Shown in pieces: positions 35,296 to 44,241 of a stretch of 60,371 nucleotides of DNA. The translations under genes and the position numbers were made by a program. The stretch comes from Protofrankia sp. CiT1. Its GTDB lineage: Bacteria; Actinomycetota; Actinomycetes; Frankiales; Frankiaceae. The DNA is taken from positions 960-61,330 of the forward strand of contig NZ_CAKJTL010000172.1 of the NCBI RefSeq assembly GCF_917627385.1, written 5' to 3'. Positions within the stretch are counted from its first letter, which is position 1. Each line of letters starts with the position of its first letter. The notes under the pieces are model-generated. The model was given only the letters and a program-made list of their open reading frames with translations, had not been told where the DNA came from and did not search any database.

Positions 35296-36915
35296 CTACT
35301 CCCACTCGATGGTGCCAGGGGGTTTCGAGGTGATGTCGTAGACCACCCGATTCACCTGGGCGACCTCGTTGACCACCCGATTGGAGATGCGTTCAAGCAG
35401 CTCATAGGGCAGCCGAGCCCAATCGGCAGTCATCGCGTCCTCGCTGGTGACCGCACGCAGGACAACCGGGTGCCCGTACGTGCGCTCGTCCCCCTGCACC
35501 CCGACCGAGCGGACGCCGGCCAACAGCACCGCGAACACCTGCCAGATCTCCCGGTCCAACCCGGCACGACGGATCTCCGCGCGCACAATCGCATCCGCGG
35601 CCCGCAAGGCCTCAAGACGCTCAACAGTGACCTCACCGATGATCCGGACAGCAAGGCCAGGCCCTGGGAAGGGCTGCCTCCAGACAATCTCCTCGGGCAG
35701 CCCGAGCTCCTCGCCGAGCCTGCGCACCTCGTCCTTGAACAGCGTGCGCAACGGCTCCACCAGGTTGAAACGCAGATCGTCGGGAAGACCACCCACATTG
35801 TGGTGCGACTTGATCTTCGCCGCGGTCGCTGAGCCGGACTCGATGACGTCGGGATACAGCGTCCCCTGTACGAGGAACTCAATCTGGGTTCCCTCGCTCT
35901 CGGCCCGTGTCTCGAGCTCGCGGGCCGCGGCCTCGAAGACCCGGATGAATTCCCGGCCGATGATCTTACGTTTGCGCTCGGGATCGGTGACACCGGCAAG
36001 CGCGGCGGCAAACCGGTCGGCCGCCTTCACCTGGAGCAGCTCAACGCCGGTCGAGGCAACGAAGTCCTTCTCGACCTGTTCGGCCTCGCCAGCGCGCAAC
36101 AATCCATGATCGACGAATACGCACGTCAACTGATCACCCACGGCTCTGTGCACGACGGCCGCCGCCACCGCCGAATCCACCCCACCGGACAGCCCGCAGA
36201 TGACCCGGCCGCCACCGACCTGAGCACGCACCGCCGCCACCGCCTCATCCGCGATGTTGAGCGTGGTCCAGTCCGGCCGGCACCCGGCACCGGCGAACAG
36301 GAAGTGCCGCAGGATGTCCAGCCCCCAGTCGGTGTGCGCGACCTCGGGATGAAACTGGACGCCGAACAGCCGGCGTTCGGTGTTCTCGAAGGCCGCGACC
36401 GGGGTTGACCGGGTCGCCGCGGTGACCACGAAGCCAGGTGGTGGTGCCGTCACCGAGTCGCCGTGAGACATCCACACCTGCTGGGCGACGGGCAGATCCG
36501 CGAACAGGACGCCCGCCGCCATGACCGCGAGCGGGGTAGCTCCGTACTCCGCGACACCCGTGCGCGCGACCGTCCCGGCCAGCGCGTGCGCCATCACCTG
36601 ATGGCCGTAGCAGATGCCCAGGACCGGGATACCGGCACCGAACAGCGCCGGATCCACCGCCAGCGCGCCCGGTGAGTACACCGACTTCGGCCCGCCCGAA
36701 AGGATAATCGCGGCGGGACGCCGAGCGATGATCTCCTCGACCGGAAGATCCCACGGCACGATCTCCGAATACACATGGCACTCGCGTACCCGCCTGGCGA
36801 TGAGCTGAGCGTACTGGGCACCGAAGTCCACGACCAGAACCCGGTCATGGACGGGGCGAAACCCCGGATCGGTACCGGTCGGACGTCCGGCGGGCTGCGA
36901 GGCTGCGGTGTTCAC
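35296..36915 (-). CDS. guaA: GMP synthase (glutamine-hydrolysing)
   Basis: The 539-residue enzyme converts XMP to GMP. The class I glutamine amidotransferase part has [36 protein letters not shown] (nucleophile Cys) and [14 protein letters not shown] (His and Glu). The ATP-pyrophosphatase part has [20 protein letters not shown] (the SGGVDS P-loop). The C-terminal dimerisation domain ends [13 protein letters not shown], the family ending. It pairs functionally with GuaB at 49.6-51.1 kb but is not in the same operon. The gap to the kinase gene holds two short tandem repeats. Confidence 0.96.
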   Translation of the reverse strand: MNTAASQPAGRPTGTDPGFRPVHDRVLVVDFGAQYAQLIARRVRECHVYSEIVPWDLPVEEIIARRPAAIILSGGPKSVYSPGALAVDPALFGAGIPVLGICYGHQVMAHALAGTVARTGVAEYGATPLAVMAAGVLFADLPVAQQVWMSHGDSVTAPPPGFVVTAATRSTPVAAFENTERRLFGVQFHPEVAHTDWGLDILRHFLFAGAGCRPDWTTLNIADEAVAAVRAQVGGGRVICGLSGGVDSAVAAAVVHRAVGDQLTCVFVDHGLLRAGEAEQVEKDFVASTGVELLQVKAADRFAAALAGVTDPERKRKIIGREFIRVFEAAARELETRAESEGTQIEFLVQGTLYPDVIESGSATAAKIKSHHNVGGLPDDLRFNLVEPLRTLFKDEVRRLGEELGLPEEIVWRQPFPGPGLAVRIIGEVTVERLEALRAADAIVRAEIRRAGLDREIWQVFAVLLAGVRSVGVQGDERTYGHPVVLRAVTSEDAMTADWARLPYELLERISNRVVNEVAQVNRVVYDITSKPPGTIEWE

Positions 36916-36952
36916 GGCGTCAGCCTACGAAGCGGCAGGGGCCCGCGGCCGC

Positions 36953-36992
36953 GCGGACATTGATCCTTTCCCGCGGACATTGATCCTTTCCC
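36953..36992. repeat. Two tandem 20-bp repeats upstream of guaA
   Basis: GCGGACATTGATCCTTTCCC occurs twice head to tail, 38 bp upstream of the guaA start. It sits where the guaA promoter should be, so a regulatory role is possible. Confidence 0.8.
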
Positions 36993-37140
36993 GCGGCCGT
37001 GCCGTGACGGGTGTCCGCACGAGTCCCGGCCGGGGCACCGCCTGGATCACCAGACAGCAGCCGCGCGCGCTGGCCGATCGTAACGATTCCGGCATTCACG
37101 ACTACCATCAACTAGTATCAGCCCATGCCCGTCCGGCCGC

Positions 37141-37181
37141 TCCTGGGTTCGGCGGGAACCACTCCTGGGTCCGGCGGGAAC
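37141..37181. repeat. Direct repeat upstream of the conservon
   Basis: TCCTGGGTTCGGCGGGAAC (37141-37159) and TCCTGGGTCCGGCGGGAAC (37163-37181) differ at one base. A GGAAGTG..CACTTCC palindrome lies 20 bp further on. Both precede the sensor kinase gene and could be promoter-linked. Confidence 0.7.
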
Positions 37182-37316
37182 ACAGCCACCGCATCGAGCG
37201 GGAAGTGGACAACACTTCCCACACTTCCGGCTGTGCCGAGAAAACCATGATCCTATAGCCTTTGGGTGGCTACCCTAGGGTAGGCGTCTTTCGGGTCGCC
37301 TGTCCGTACCGCTAAG

Positions 37317-40300
37317 GTGCCTGTCGAGGGACATCCGGGCCCGATACCGAGCCATCCTGGTACGACGTGTTCCGGGAGGCTGGCGGAGAGGTTGCGAAGG
37401 TACGTGCGCAGACAACCGATAGCCAGCAGGGGCGTCGACGCGCCCGCGGCATCCCCAATGACGCCGGAGGAGCCCGCCGACGACGGTGGGCATCGCGTCG
37501 GTGCGCCTACGATTACCCCGGCGGCCCCCGGCGGCCTGCGGCGGATAGCGGCGAACGTCGCTACCCCGGCGAACTGGCGGGTCCGGACCAAACTGATCGC
37601 GATTCTCGCCGTTCCAATGATCGCCATCCTGGTCAATGCCTCCCAGGGGGCCAACACGGTCCTCAGCAGCACTCAGCAGATCAACAGAGTCCGTAACATG
37701 ATCCAAATCAGTCGCGCCGCCACCACCCTCACGTTCGAACTGGAACGGGAACGCACCTACACGATCGGCTATGTCGCGAGCGCGGGGCAACAGCGTTCCC
37801 TCGACGCGGTCAAGGCAGCACAGGCCCGGGTCGATCAGGCCGCCCGTGACTACGAGGACACCGCCAAGGGCCGCCAGAACGGCTTCAGTGAGCAGACCCG
37901 GGCGGCAATCCAAGCAGCCGCCGACCGGCTGTCCCGCCGACAGAACGTACGCGCGACAGCGCTGACTGTAGTTGACCCAGGCACTGTCACCGTGGCCTAT
38001 ACAACTATTATCAACAGTCTTGTCAACCTGGTTGCCCTCATTCCGCAGGGTCAGGACGACGGGTCGCTGCTGGCGGACGTGGTGAGCGCGGACTCGATTG
38101 CCCGCTCCGGGGAATTGCTGGCCGCTCAGCAGGCGCTGGTCTACGGCATTCTACAGAAGCAGCAGTTCGACAACAGCGACTATCGCGCGTTCGTCGGATT
38201 CCACACTGAGCGCGAAAGCCAGATTTCCCGCTTCGAGGGCGCGGCAACCGGCCCGCAGCGCGATTCGTACGGGACGACTGTTACCGGTCAGGACGTGTCG
38301 CAGGCCAACGACAACTCGCAGACCGTGCTGACAGGACGAGTTGGGCAGCCCCTCGACCTGGACGCCCAGAAATGGCTGAGGTCGACCCAACAGACGATGG
38401 ACCTCAACCACAAGGTCCTGACCTCCCTTTTCAGCGACACCGACAGCCGGGTTCAAACGCTTCGTTCGACTATTCAGCGCAAGGCGCTGGTGGCCGGTCT
38501 GCTCATCGTTTTCATCCTGGCCGCCGCCCTCCTCATGACAATGGTCGTGGCCCGCTCCCTGGTGCGGCCACTGCTCGGACTGCGCGCGGCGGCGCTCGAC
38601 ATCGCCGGCAGCCGCCTGCCTGAAGCCGTCCGTCGCCTGCGTGACTCCACTGACCAGGACATCGACACCAACATCCAGCCGGTCGGTATCGACACCGAGG
38701 AAGAGATCGGTGAAGTCGCCCGTGCGTTCGACGAGGTACACCGGGAAGCCGTCCGCCTCGCCTCCGAGCAGGCGGTCCTGCGAAACAACGTCAACGCGAT
38801 GTTCGTCAACCTGTCCCGACGAAGCCAGGGCCTGGTCGAACGGCAGCTACGGCTGATCGACGATCTGGAGAACCGGGAGCAGGACCCCGACCAGCTCTCC
38901 AACCTGTTCAAACTCGACCACCTCGCCACCCGTATGCGGCGGAACAACGAGAGCCTGCTGGTCCTCGCCGGTACCGACACCGCTCGCCGCTGGACCCACC
39001 CCGTCCCGCTCAACGAGGTCGTCCTCGCCGCCATCTCCGAGGTGGAGCAGTACACGAGGGTGAAGCAGTCGGCCGCGGCCCCGGTATCGATCGCCGGACA
39101 CGCGGTGAGTGACGTCGTGCACCTCATCGCCGAACTGCTGGAGAACGCGACATCGTTCTCGCCACCGGCAACAGAGGTGCTGGTCACCAGCCATTCGCTC
39201 GGTCCCGGCGCAGGGGCAATGATCGAAATTGAGGATCGTGGCATCGGCATGCCGGCCAAGGATCTCGAGCGTGTCAACGAGCGCCTTGCCAACCCGCCGG
39301 TCGTCGACGTGTCGGTATCCCGGACGATGGGCCTGTTCGCGGTAGGCAGGCTGGCCACCCGGCACGGCATTCGCGTCCAGCTTCGGGAATCAACGTCCGG
39401 CGGCATAACCGCCGTGGTGCGGCTACCAGCCAAAGTTGTCGCCGGTGATCCGTCCTCAAGCGCCCCCGCACGGCCGGCGAGTACCGTCGGTGGCGGTCGC
39501 CCATCTGTTGGCAGCCGGCCAGCGGCCGACAACGCTTTCCCCGCGGCCATGCCCAATGGCACCTTCACGGCCAACGGCAGGACGCTGGCCAAGGACAGCG
39601 CATTCTCCAACGGCGCTGCCCAGCTCAACGGGCATGCCCCGTTGAATGGCAGCGATCCGAGATCCGTCGAGCCGCAGTTGGGATTCCCGCCTCTTCCGTC
39701 CCCGGCGCCGCACATGGCGTCCCACGACGACCAAGACCGGGGACGTCGTCCCGGAGCGGACGGGATGCCGGCCGACAGCGGATTCCGCCAGGCGGGAAGC
39801 GGCGGATTGGACGTGGGCTCCACCCGTTTCGGAGGTACGAAGCCAGGGCCGGACGCTCTGTCCAGCGCTACCGGCCCGCAGAACATCATCGCCGGCGACC
39901 GGTCGGGAACCGATTTCCCAGCCGCGACCGGACCTTCCAGCGACGGCTATGAGATCCCCCGCGGGCCAACTGTGTCGCCTTGGCCGGCCGCATCGGACAC
40001 CGGGCCGATCAGCACCGGGCCGATAAACACCGGGCCGATCGGTAACAGACAGCCCGCAATGGGCCCCACCGGCTTCGGGATGTCAGAACCCACGGATCAC
40101 GTCGCCCCGGACACGGTGTGGGGTACTCCGAAGGCCAACGCCGATCCCGCCTTCGGCCGGGCCGCCGTGACCCACGAGGCATACGAGGCATACGAGGCAT
40201 ACGAGGGCGGACGCTCGCCCGGCACCATGCCGACGGCCAGCAACCAGCCTGACGATTTCAGTCCAGATCAGGCCGACGCCCCCTTGGATGATTCGTCCTT

Positions 40301-41063
40301 CGTCCAGGCAAGCGCTAAAGACGATCAAGGTGCTGAACACGAGCTGGACGATGCCGACACAACTCCTATCTTCGACTCGGTATCGGCCTGGTTCCAGCGG
40401 CGCTCCCCCGCACCGGCGCTCCCGACCCGGCGGGCTGTGCCACCGCCGTCCCCGCTGCGCCGTCCAGGCCCGGCAATCAACCGTGGCCCGGCGGTACAGC
40501 GTGCTGACTCACGCCCGGCAGAACCGCTGAGCCGTCTCGGTGGCCGTGCTAACACGATTGCGGGCGGCGAGAGCACCCGCCCCGGTTCCTCCTTCCCGCC
40601 CCCAGGCCGGCTCGCGAACCCTGCCCCGGCAACCAGCCAGGATGCGGCGTCCCCTGAGCTCCCGGTACGCGCCGGTGCGGGGATGGGTCTCCCCCCGGCC
40701 TACTCACCAGAGGCGATGTCGAGCGCGATGGTCACCGGTGTCGGCGACGCCACGGCGGCTTCCGCCGCCCCCGGGGCGATCTCCTGGTCCTCCGCCGGTG
40801 ATGCGGGCTGGCAGGCTGCCGAGGCGGCCCGCCAGCCCGCATCCAGCGGAACGACTCGGGCCGGCCTGCCGTTGCGGGTCCCGATGACCCACCTCGTGCC
40901 GGGTAGCGCCGAACCCGGGCCACGGCGCCGTCCACCGGACACGCCCCCTCGGTCTCCGGAAGCAGTCGGTGGCCGGCTCGCCAGCTTCTATCAAGGTGTT
41001 CGGCAAGGGCGCGACGTCACCAGGGACGCCGCCCCTCGCCGGGATGCCCAGGAGGACATGTGA
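37317..41063 (+). CDS. Conservon sensor histidine kinase (CvnA-like, NIT domain)
   Basis: The 1248-residue membrane kinase has a first membrane segment near residues 92-108 (LIAILAVPMIAILVNASQG). An extracellular nitrate/nitrite-sensing-like helical domain follows to about residue 385, then a second segment, ALVAGLLIVFILAAALLMTM, and a HAMP-like linker. The ATPase region has ELLENATSFSPPATEVLV (N box, about 606) and IEDRGIGMPAKDLERVNERL (G1 box). The second half, from about residue 705, is long and Pro/Gly/Ser-rich with short repeats (STGPINTGPIG, EAYEAYEAYE). It is followed by roadblock, DUF742 and GTPase genes, the Streptomyces conservon order. The signal is unknown. The GTG 37317 start is uncertain; ATG 37458 is an alternative. 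Confidence 0.9.
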   Translation: MPVEGHPGPIPSHPGTTCSGRLAERLRRYVRRQPIASRGVDAPAASPMTPEEPADDGGHRVGAPTITPAAPGGLRRIAANVATPANWRVRTKLIAILAVPMIAILVNASQGANTVLSSTQQINRVRNMIQISRAATTLTFELERERTYTIGYVASAGQQRSLDAVKAAQARVDQAARDYEDTAKGRQNGFSEQTRAAIQAAADRLSRRQNVRATALTVVDPGTVTVAYTTIINSLVNLVALIPQGQDDGSLLADVVSADSIARSGELLAAQQALVYGILQKQQFDNSDYRAFVGFHTERESQISRFEGAATGPQRDSYGTTVTGQDVSQANDNSQTVLTGRVGQPLDLDAQKWLRSTQQTMDLNHKVLTSLFSDTDSRVQTLRSTIQRKALVAGLLIVFILAAALLMTMVVARSLVRPLLGLRAAALDIAGSRLPEAVRRLRDSTDQDIDTNIQPVGIDTEEEIGEVARAFDEVHREAVRLASEQAVLRNNVNAMFVNLSRRSQGLVERQLRLIDDLENREQDPDQLSNLFKLDHLATRMRRNNESLLVLAGTDTARRWTHPVPLNEVVLAAISEVEQYTRVKQSAAAPVSIAGHAVSDVVHLIAELLENATSFSPPATEVLVTSHSLGPGAGAMIEIEDRGIGMPAKDLERVNERLANPPVVDVSVSRTMGLFAVGRLATRHGIRVQLRESTSGGITAVVRLPAKVVAGDPSSSAPARPASTVGGGRPSVGSRPAADNAFPAAMPNGTFTANGRTLAKDSAFSNGAAQLNGHAPLNGSDPRSVEPQLGFPPLPSPAPHMASHDDQDRGRRPGADGMPADSGFRQAGSGGLDVGSTRFGGTKPGPDALSSATGPQNIIAGDRSGTDFPAATGPSSDGYEIPRGPTVSPWPAASDTGPISTGPINTGPIGNRQPAMGPTGFGMSEPTDHVAPDTVWGTPKANADPAFGRAAVTHEAYEAYEAYEGGRSPGTMPTASNQPDDFSPDQADAPLDDSSFVQASAKDDQGAEHELDDADTTPIFDSVSAWFQRRSPAPALPTRRAVPPPSPLRRPGPAINRGPAVQRADSRPAEPLSRLGGRANTIAGGESTRPGSSFPPPGRLANPAPATSQDAASPELPVRAGAGMGLPPAYSPEAMSSAMVTGVGDATAASAAPGAISWSSAGDAGWQAAEAARQPASSGTTRAGLPLRVPMTHLVPGSAEPGPRRRPPDTPPRSPEAVGGRLASFYQGVRQGRDVTRDAAPRRDAQEDM

Positions 41064-41482
41064 CGCCCATGAGCTCAGACGCACAGAACCTCAACTGGTT
41101 GATCAATAACTTCGTCGAGAGGGTGCCCGGTGTCGCGCACACCGTGGTGGTCTCCGCGGATGGTCTGCTTCTGGCCGTATCGGACGGATTCCCCCGCGAC
41201 CGCGCGGACCAGCTGGCGGCCGTCGCCTCGGGCCTGGTGAGCCTGACCCAGGGCGCTGCCCGGGTCTTCGAAGCGGGCAACGTGACGCAGACTGTTGTCG
41301 AGATGGAGCACGGCTTCCTGTTCATCATGGCGATCAGCGACGGCGCCAGCATGGCGGTCCTCGCGGCGCCGTCGTGCGACATCGGGCTTGTGGGGTATGA
41401 GATGGCGCTGCTGGTAACCCGGGCGATGGACGTTCTGACGCCGGCACTACGGGCCGAGCTGCAGGGGATCCTTCCGCGGTGA
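41060..41482 (+). CDS. Roadblock/LC7 protein (CvnB-like)
   Basis: The protein of about 137-140 residues begins LNWLINNFVERVPGVAHTVV and VSADGLLLAVSDGFPRD, a roadblock/LC7 fold. GQLVS-like strands follow and the MALLVTRAMDVLTP helix ends it. Roadblock proteins bind and regulate the small GTPase of the conservon, in the manner of MglB with MglA. The gene overlaps the kinase stop by 4 bp. The start may be GTG 41060 or ATG 41069. The four-gene order argues for one transcript with strong coupling. Confidence 0.92.
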   Translation: MTPMSSDAQNLNWLINNFVERVPGVAHTVVVSADGLLLAVSDGFPRDRADQLAAVASGLVSLTQGAARVFEAGNVTQTVVEMEHGFLFIMAISDGASMAVLAAPSCDIGLVGYEMALLVTRAMDVLTPALRAELQGILPR

Positions 41483-41507
41483 ACCGACGGGAACACAGGG
41501 GGTCAGG

Positions 41508-41867
41508 GTGAGCATTGATCCCGAGAACGCCCCCGGGCCGGTTGTCCGTCCCTACGCGATGACCGGTGGAAGAACGCGCTCACGGTACGAACTTGCCATC
41601 GAGGCGTTGGTCTTCACGACAACCCTCGGCGAGGAACGGGCAATTGACCTTGCCCTGGAGCAACAGACAATTGCCGCCATGTGCCAGCATGTGCGATCGA
41701 TCGCGGAGATCGCCGCTGGCCTGCGGGTTCCCCTCGGCGTCGCAAGGGTGCTGGTAGGCGACATGGCGGACGAAGGTTACGTCCGGGTACACCAGCAACC
41801 GGACCGCGACGAGGCGCCAGACCTCGCGCTGCTCGAAAGGGTTCTCAGTGGCCTTCGAAAACTCTGA
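41508..41867 (+). CDS. DUF742 protein (CvnC-like)
   Basis: GTG 41508 follows AGGGGGTCAGG. The 119-residue protein starts VSIDPENAPGPVVRPYAMTG and has GRTRSRYELAIEALVFTTT, QQTIAAMCQHVRSIAEIAAG and LRVPLGVARVLVGDMADEGY. The latter is a winged-helix-like DUF742 signature (PLxVVRVLVxDLaxxG). In conservons the DUF742 protein sits with the roadblock and GTPase proteins at the membrane; its biochemical role is unclear. It overlaps the GTPase gene by 20 bp. Confidence 0.92.
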   Translation: MSIDPENAPGPVVRPYAMTGGRTRSRYELAIEALVFTTTLGEERAIDLALEQQTIAAMCQHVRSIAEIAAGLRVPLGVARVLVGDMADEGYVRVHQQPDRDEAPDLALLERVLSGLRKL

Positions 41868-42444
41868 CCACCGACGGGTCAATTCATCCGTCGCCACGAC
41901 ATCAGTCAAGATTGTTGTTGCTGGCGGTTTCGGTGCCGGCAAGACGACCTTCGTGGGTTCGGTGTCGGAGATTGTGCCCCTGCGCACTGAGGCTGTGATG
42001 ACCGAAGCCGGGGCGCACGTCGACGACCTGACCCACCTGACCGACAAGACGACAACCACCGTCGCCATGGACTTCGGGCGGGTCTCCCTGGATGAGGATC
42101 TGATCCTGTATCTGTTCGGTACGCCAGGACAGTACCGTTTCTGGTTTATGTGGGACGACATCGTCCGCGGCGCGATCGGTGCCATCGTGCTGGCCGATAC
42201 GCGGCGGTTGGCCGACTGTTTCGCCGCAGTCGACTATTTCGAGCAGCGACAGCTGCCGTTCGTCGTAGGCGTGAACTGCTTCGACGGTATCCTGCGGCAT
42301 TCCATCGACGATGTTCGGGAGGCCTTGCAGATCAACCAGGCCGTACCGATCATCACCTGCGACGCGCGGAACCGTGACTCCACGAAAAGCGCGCTCATCT
42401 CGGTGGTCGAACACACCATGTCCCGAGCGGTAGCGCGGACCTGA
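41848..42444 (+). CDS. Conservon small GTPase (CvnD-like)
   Basis: The 198-residue protein starts GTG 41848, inside the DUF742 gene. VKIVVAGGFGAGKTTFVGSV is the Walker A P-loop. EDLILYLFGTPGQYRFWFMW is the DxxG-like switch region, with the unusual TPGQ of the MglA/Arf-like family. Instead of a canonical NKxD, the guanine site reads VVGVNCFDG. Such GTPases act as switches downstream of the sensor kinase and roadblock protein. It is last in the conservon, followed by a bidirectional hairpin. Confidence 0.92.
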   Translation: MAFENSDHRRVNSSVATTSVKIVVAGGFGAGKTTFVGSVSEIVPLRTEAVMTEAGAHVDDLTHLTDKTTTTVAMDFGRVSLDEDLILYLFGTPGQYRFWFMWDDIVRGAIGAIVLADTRRLADCFAAVDYFEQRQLPFVVGVNCFDGILRHSIDDVREALQINQAVPIITCDARNRDSTKSALISVVEHTMSRAVART

Positions 42445-42460
42445 ACCCGGGCCCGCAGCC

Positions 42461-42505
42461 GGCCGAGGGCGACCCCAAAGAATACTGATCAACTCGCCCT
42501 CGGCC
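42461..42505. terminator. Bidirectional terminator after the conservon
   Basis: GGCCGAGGGCGA (42461-42472) and TCGCCCTCGGCC (42494-42505) form a perfect 12-bp stem with a 21-nt loop, midway between the conservon and the converging binding-protein gene. There is no long T-run. Confidence 0.65.
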
Positions 42506-42564
42506 GTACGGGACGTTACGGCCGCAGGCGGCTGGGATATTGTCGGCCCCACTCCTTTATCGCA

Positions 42565-43869
42565 TCAGCCGTACTGCTGCACCCGGTCCGACTGCGAAAC
42601 AATGCTGCTGTCCGAATCTTCACCGACGATCACAAGCTTGTATCCCTTGTTCTCTTCCGAGCGCCACTGACCGCCGACCAAAGGTGTCTTCGCGACGTTC
42701 TTGGGGATGTTCGCCAAACCGCCGAAGGCGAGCGGCCCCACTATCGTGTTGATACGCAGTTTACCGATGGCATCCGCGAGTGCCGCCCGGTCACCGGGGG
42801 AGCCGACCTGGGCCAGCGCTTCGGTGGCAACCTCGTACAGCGCGTGCACGAAGCCAAGGGTCTGCAGCCATGGCTTCCCGGTCTTCGCGGTGAAGTCGTC
42901 GGCGAGCGCTTGGGGGGTGGCCCCCGTCAACGAGCTCCGAAAACGGTGCACAGGTGACCACCAGACCTCGGTGCCAAGGTTGCTGGCATTCGTTCCGAGC
43001 TCCAGGACCGACGCCGGGAACAGCAAGGCCTTCGCCACCGTCACGATCTTTGGCTTGAAATCCTGCCGGACTGCTTCCCGCCAGAACAAGGCAAAGTCGG
43101 CCGCTGTCATCACCCCGGTCAGGATATCCACTCCCTTGCTCTTGAACTGGCTCACCAACGGGCTGAAATCTGTTGTGCCAGCCGGGATCGCGGGTTGCGC
43201 CGCCAAGGAGTAGCCATGCCCGGCAATCGCCTGCGGGAAGGCCCCGGCGAACGCCCTGCCATCGGGGTCATCTGGCCACAGCGCCCCGACTTTCTTGTTG
43301 GTGCCGAGCTGCGCCCACATTCCCAGGTAAACCTGGATCACGTCCTCCAGGCCCCAGAAGAAGTGATAGGTCCATTTAAACGGCTTCGTGAGGTCGCCAC
43401 CGCGCCCGGAGAACCACGACTGCCACGGAGCCGCGGTGGAGATGCATGGCACCTCATTCGCCTCGCACTGGTCCGCAACCGGGTTGACCGTGTCCAGCGT
43501 CGACCCGACCAGCACGACGTCCACGCCATCGATGAAAATCAGGTCGCTGGCTGCCTGAGCCGCCCTGGTCCGGTCGGACTGGCTGTCCCGAAAAACGATG
43601 TCCACCGGGTAGGTCCGAGTGCCTATGGTCAGGCCACGCCGGTAGAAGGAACGCATCGAGTCGGTGACGTACCTGTCCGCGACGCCGAATGCGGCCAACG
43701 ACCCGGTCTGCGGGCTCACATAACCGATCCGGATGGATCTCGACGCTTGCGATCCGTCGGAGCCCCCGCCGCACGCGGCAAGCGGCAGGGCTGCGGCGGT
43801 CATTCCAGCCAGGCTCAGCAGCTTCCGGCGGTCCAGAGAGCCACCGCCCCAACCGTCCGGTCGGGCCAT
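42565..43869 (-). CDS. Orphan branched-chain-type solute-binding lipoprotein
   Basis: ATG 43869 gives MARPDGWGGGSLDRRKLLSL and then AGMTAAALPLAACGG, a twin-arginine-like lipoprotein signal with the acylated Cys near residue 35. The mature 400 residues form a type I periplasmic-binding fold: RIGYVSPQTGSLAAFGVADR, GVDVVLVGSTLDTVNPVADQ, EANEVPCISTAAPWQSW and FGGLANIPKNVAKTPL. The closest groups are branched-chain amino acid or amide binding proteins. No permease or ATPase genes adjoin it, so it is an orphan component or a sensor subunit. It converges on the conservon GTPase. The region upstream to 44190 has no supported gene. Confidence 0.87.
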   Translation of the reverse strand: MARPDGWGGGSLDRRKLLSLAGMTAAALPLAACGGGSDGSQASRSIRIGYVSPQTGSLAAFGVADRYVTDSMRSFYRRGLTIGTRTYPVDIVFRDSQSDRTRAAQAASDLIFIDGVDVVLVGSTLDTVNPVADQCEANEVPCISTAAPWQSWFSGRGGDLTKPFKWTYHFFWGLEDVIQVYLGMWAQLGTNKKVGALWPDDPDGRAFAGAFPQAIAGHGYSLAAQPAIPAGTTDFSPLVSQFKSKGVDILTGVMTAADFALFWREAVRQDFKPKIVTVAKALLFPASVLELGTNASNLGTEVWWSPVHRFRSSLTGATPQALADDFTAKTGKPWLQTLGFVHALYEVATEALAQVGSPGDRAALADAIGKLRINTIVGPLAFGGLANIPKNVAKTPLVGGQWRSEENKGYKLVIVGEDSDSSIVSQSDRVQQYG

Positions 43870-44189
43870 GATCGGACGATACGAGCTGGTCGTGGCGCAG
43901 ACGCCGGAGTCCGAAAGGCTGCCAGGTCGTACCGGGTCAGCGCCGGTCACACAGTCAGATCGGAGCATGGGACCTGATCCTGCCGCACCCCGGTTGAAAC
44001 CTGGGCACTGGGTCCTGGTCAACACGTATCCAGGAGATCAAAAAAGGGAGTTTTGTTCCCTGCATCGTGCATTGTCACCCGTTGTTCTGACGCTCGGCAC
44101 GGCCACCGGAGCAGGCGATCACCGAGACCGGCCAGGACGCCCTCGGCCGGGCTGCCTGGATCCGCCGGGACGGCCCAGCGAACCATGAG

Positions 44190-44241
44190 CGCACGCATCC
44201 CAGCCCCGCTCCTTGATCCACGCCTCTCTTGCCAGTCGCGC
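44190..44241. mobile_element. Family 1 half-element copy C at a gene end
   Basis: CCCCGCTCCTTGATCCACGC and the run CTTGCCAGTCGCGC match the right half of copy A (CCCGCTCCTTGATCCACACC, ATTGCCGGGCGCTC). TAA follows at 44242-44244. The left inverted repeat is not visible, so this is probably a truncated copy. Read on the minus strand, TTA then G at its edge supply the TAG stop of the gene at 44241-46796. Confidence 0.5.
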
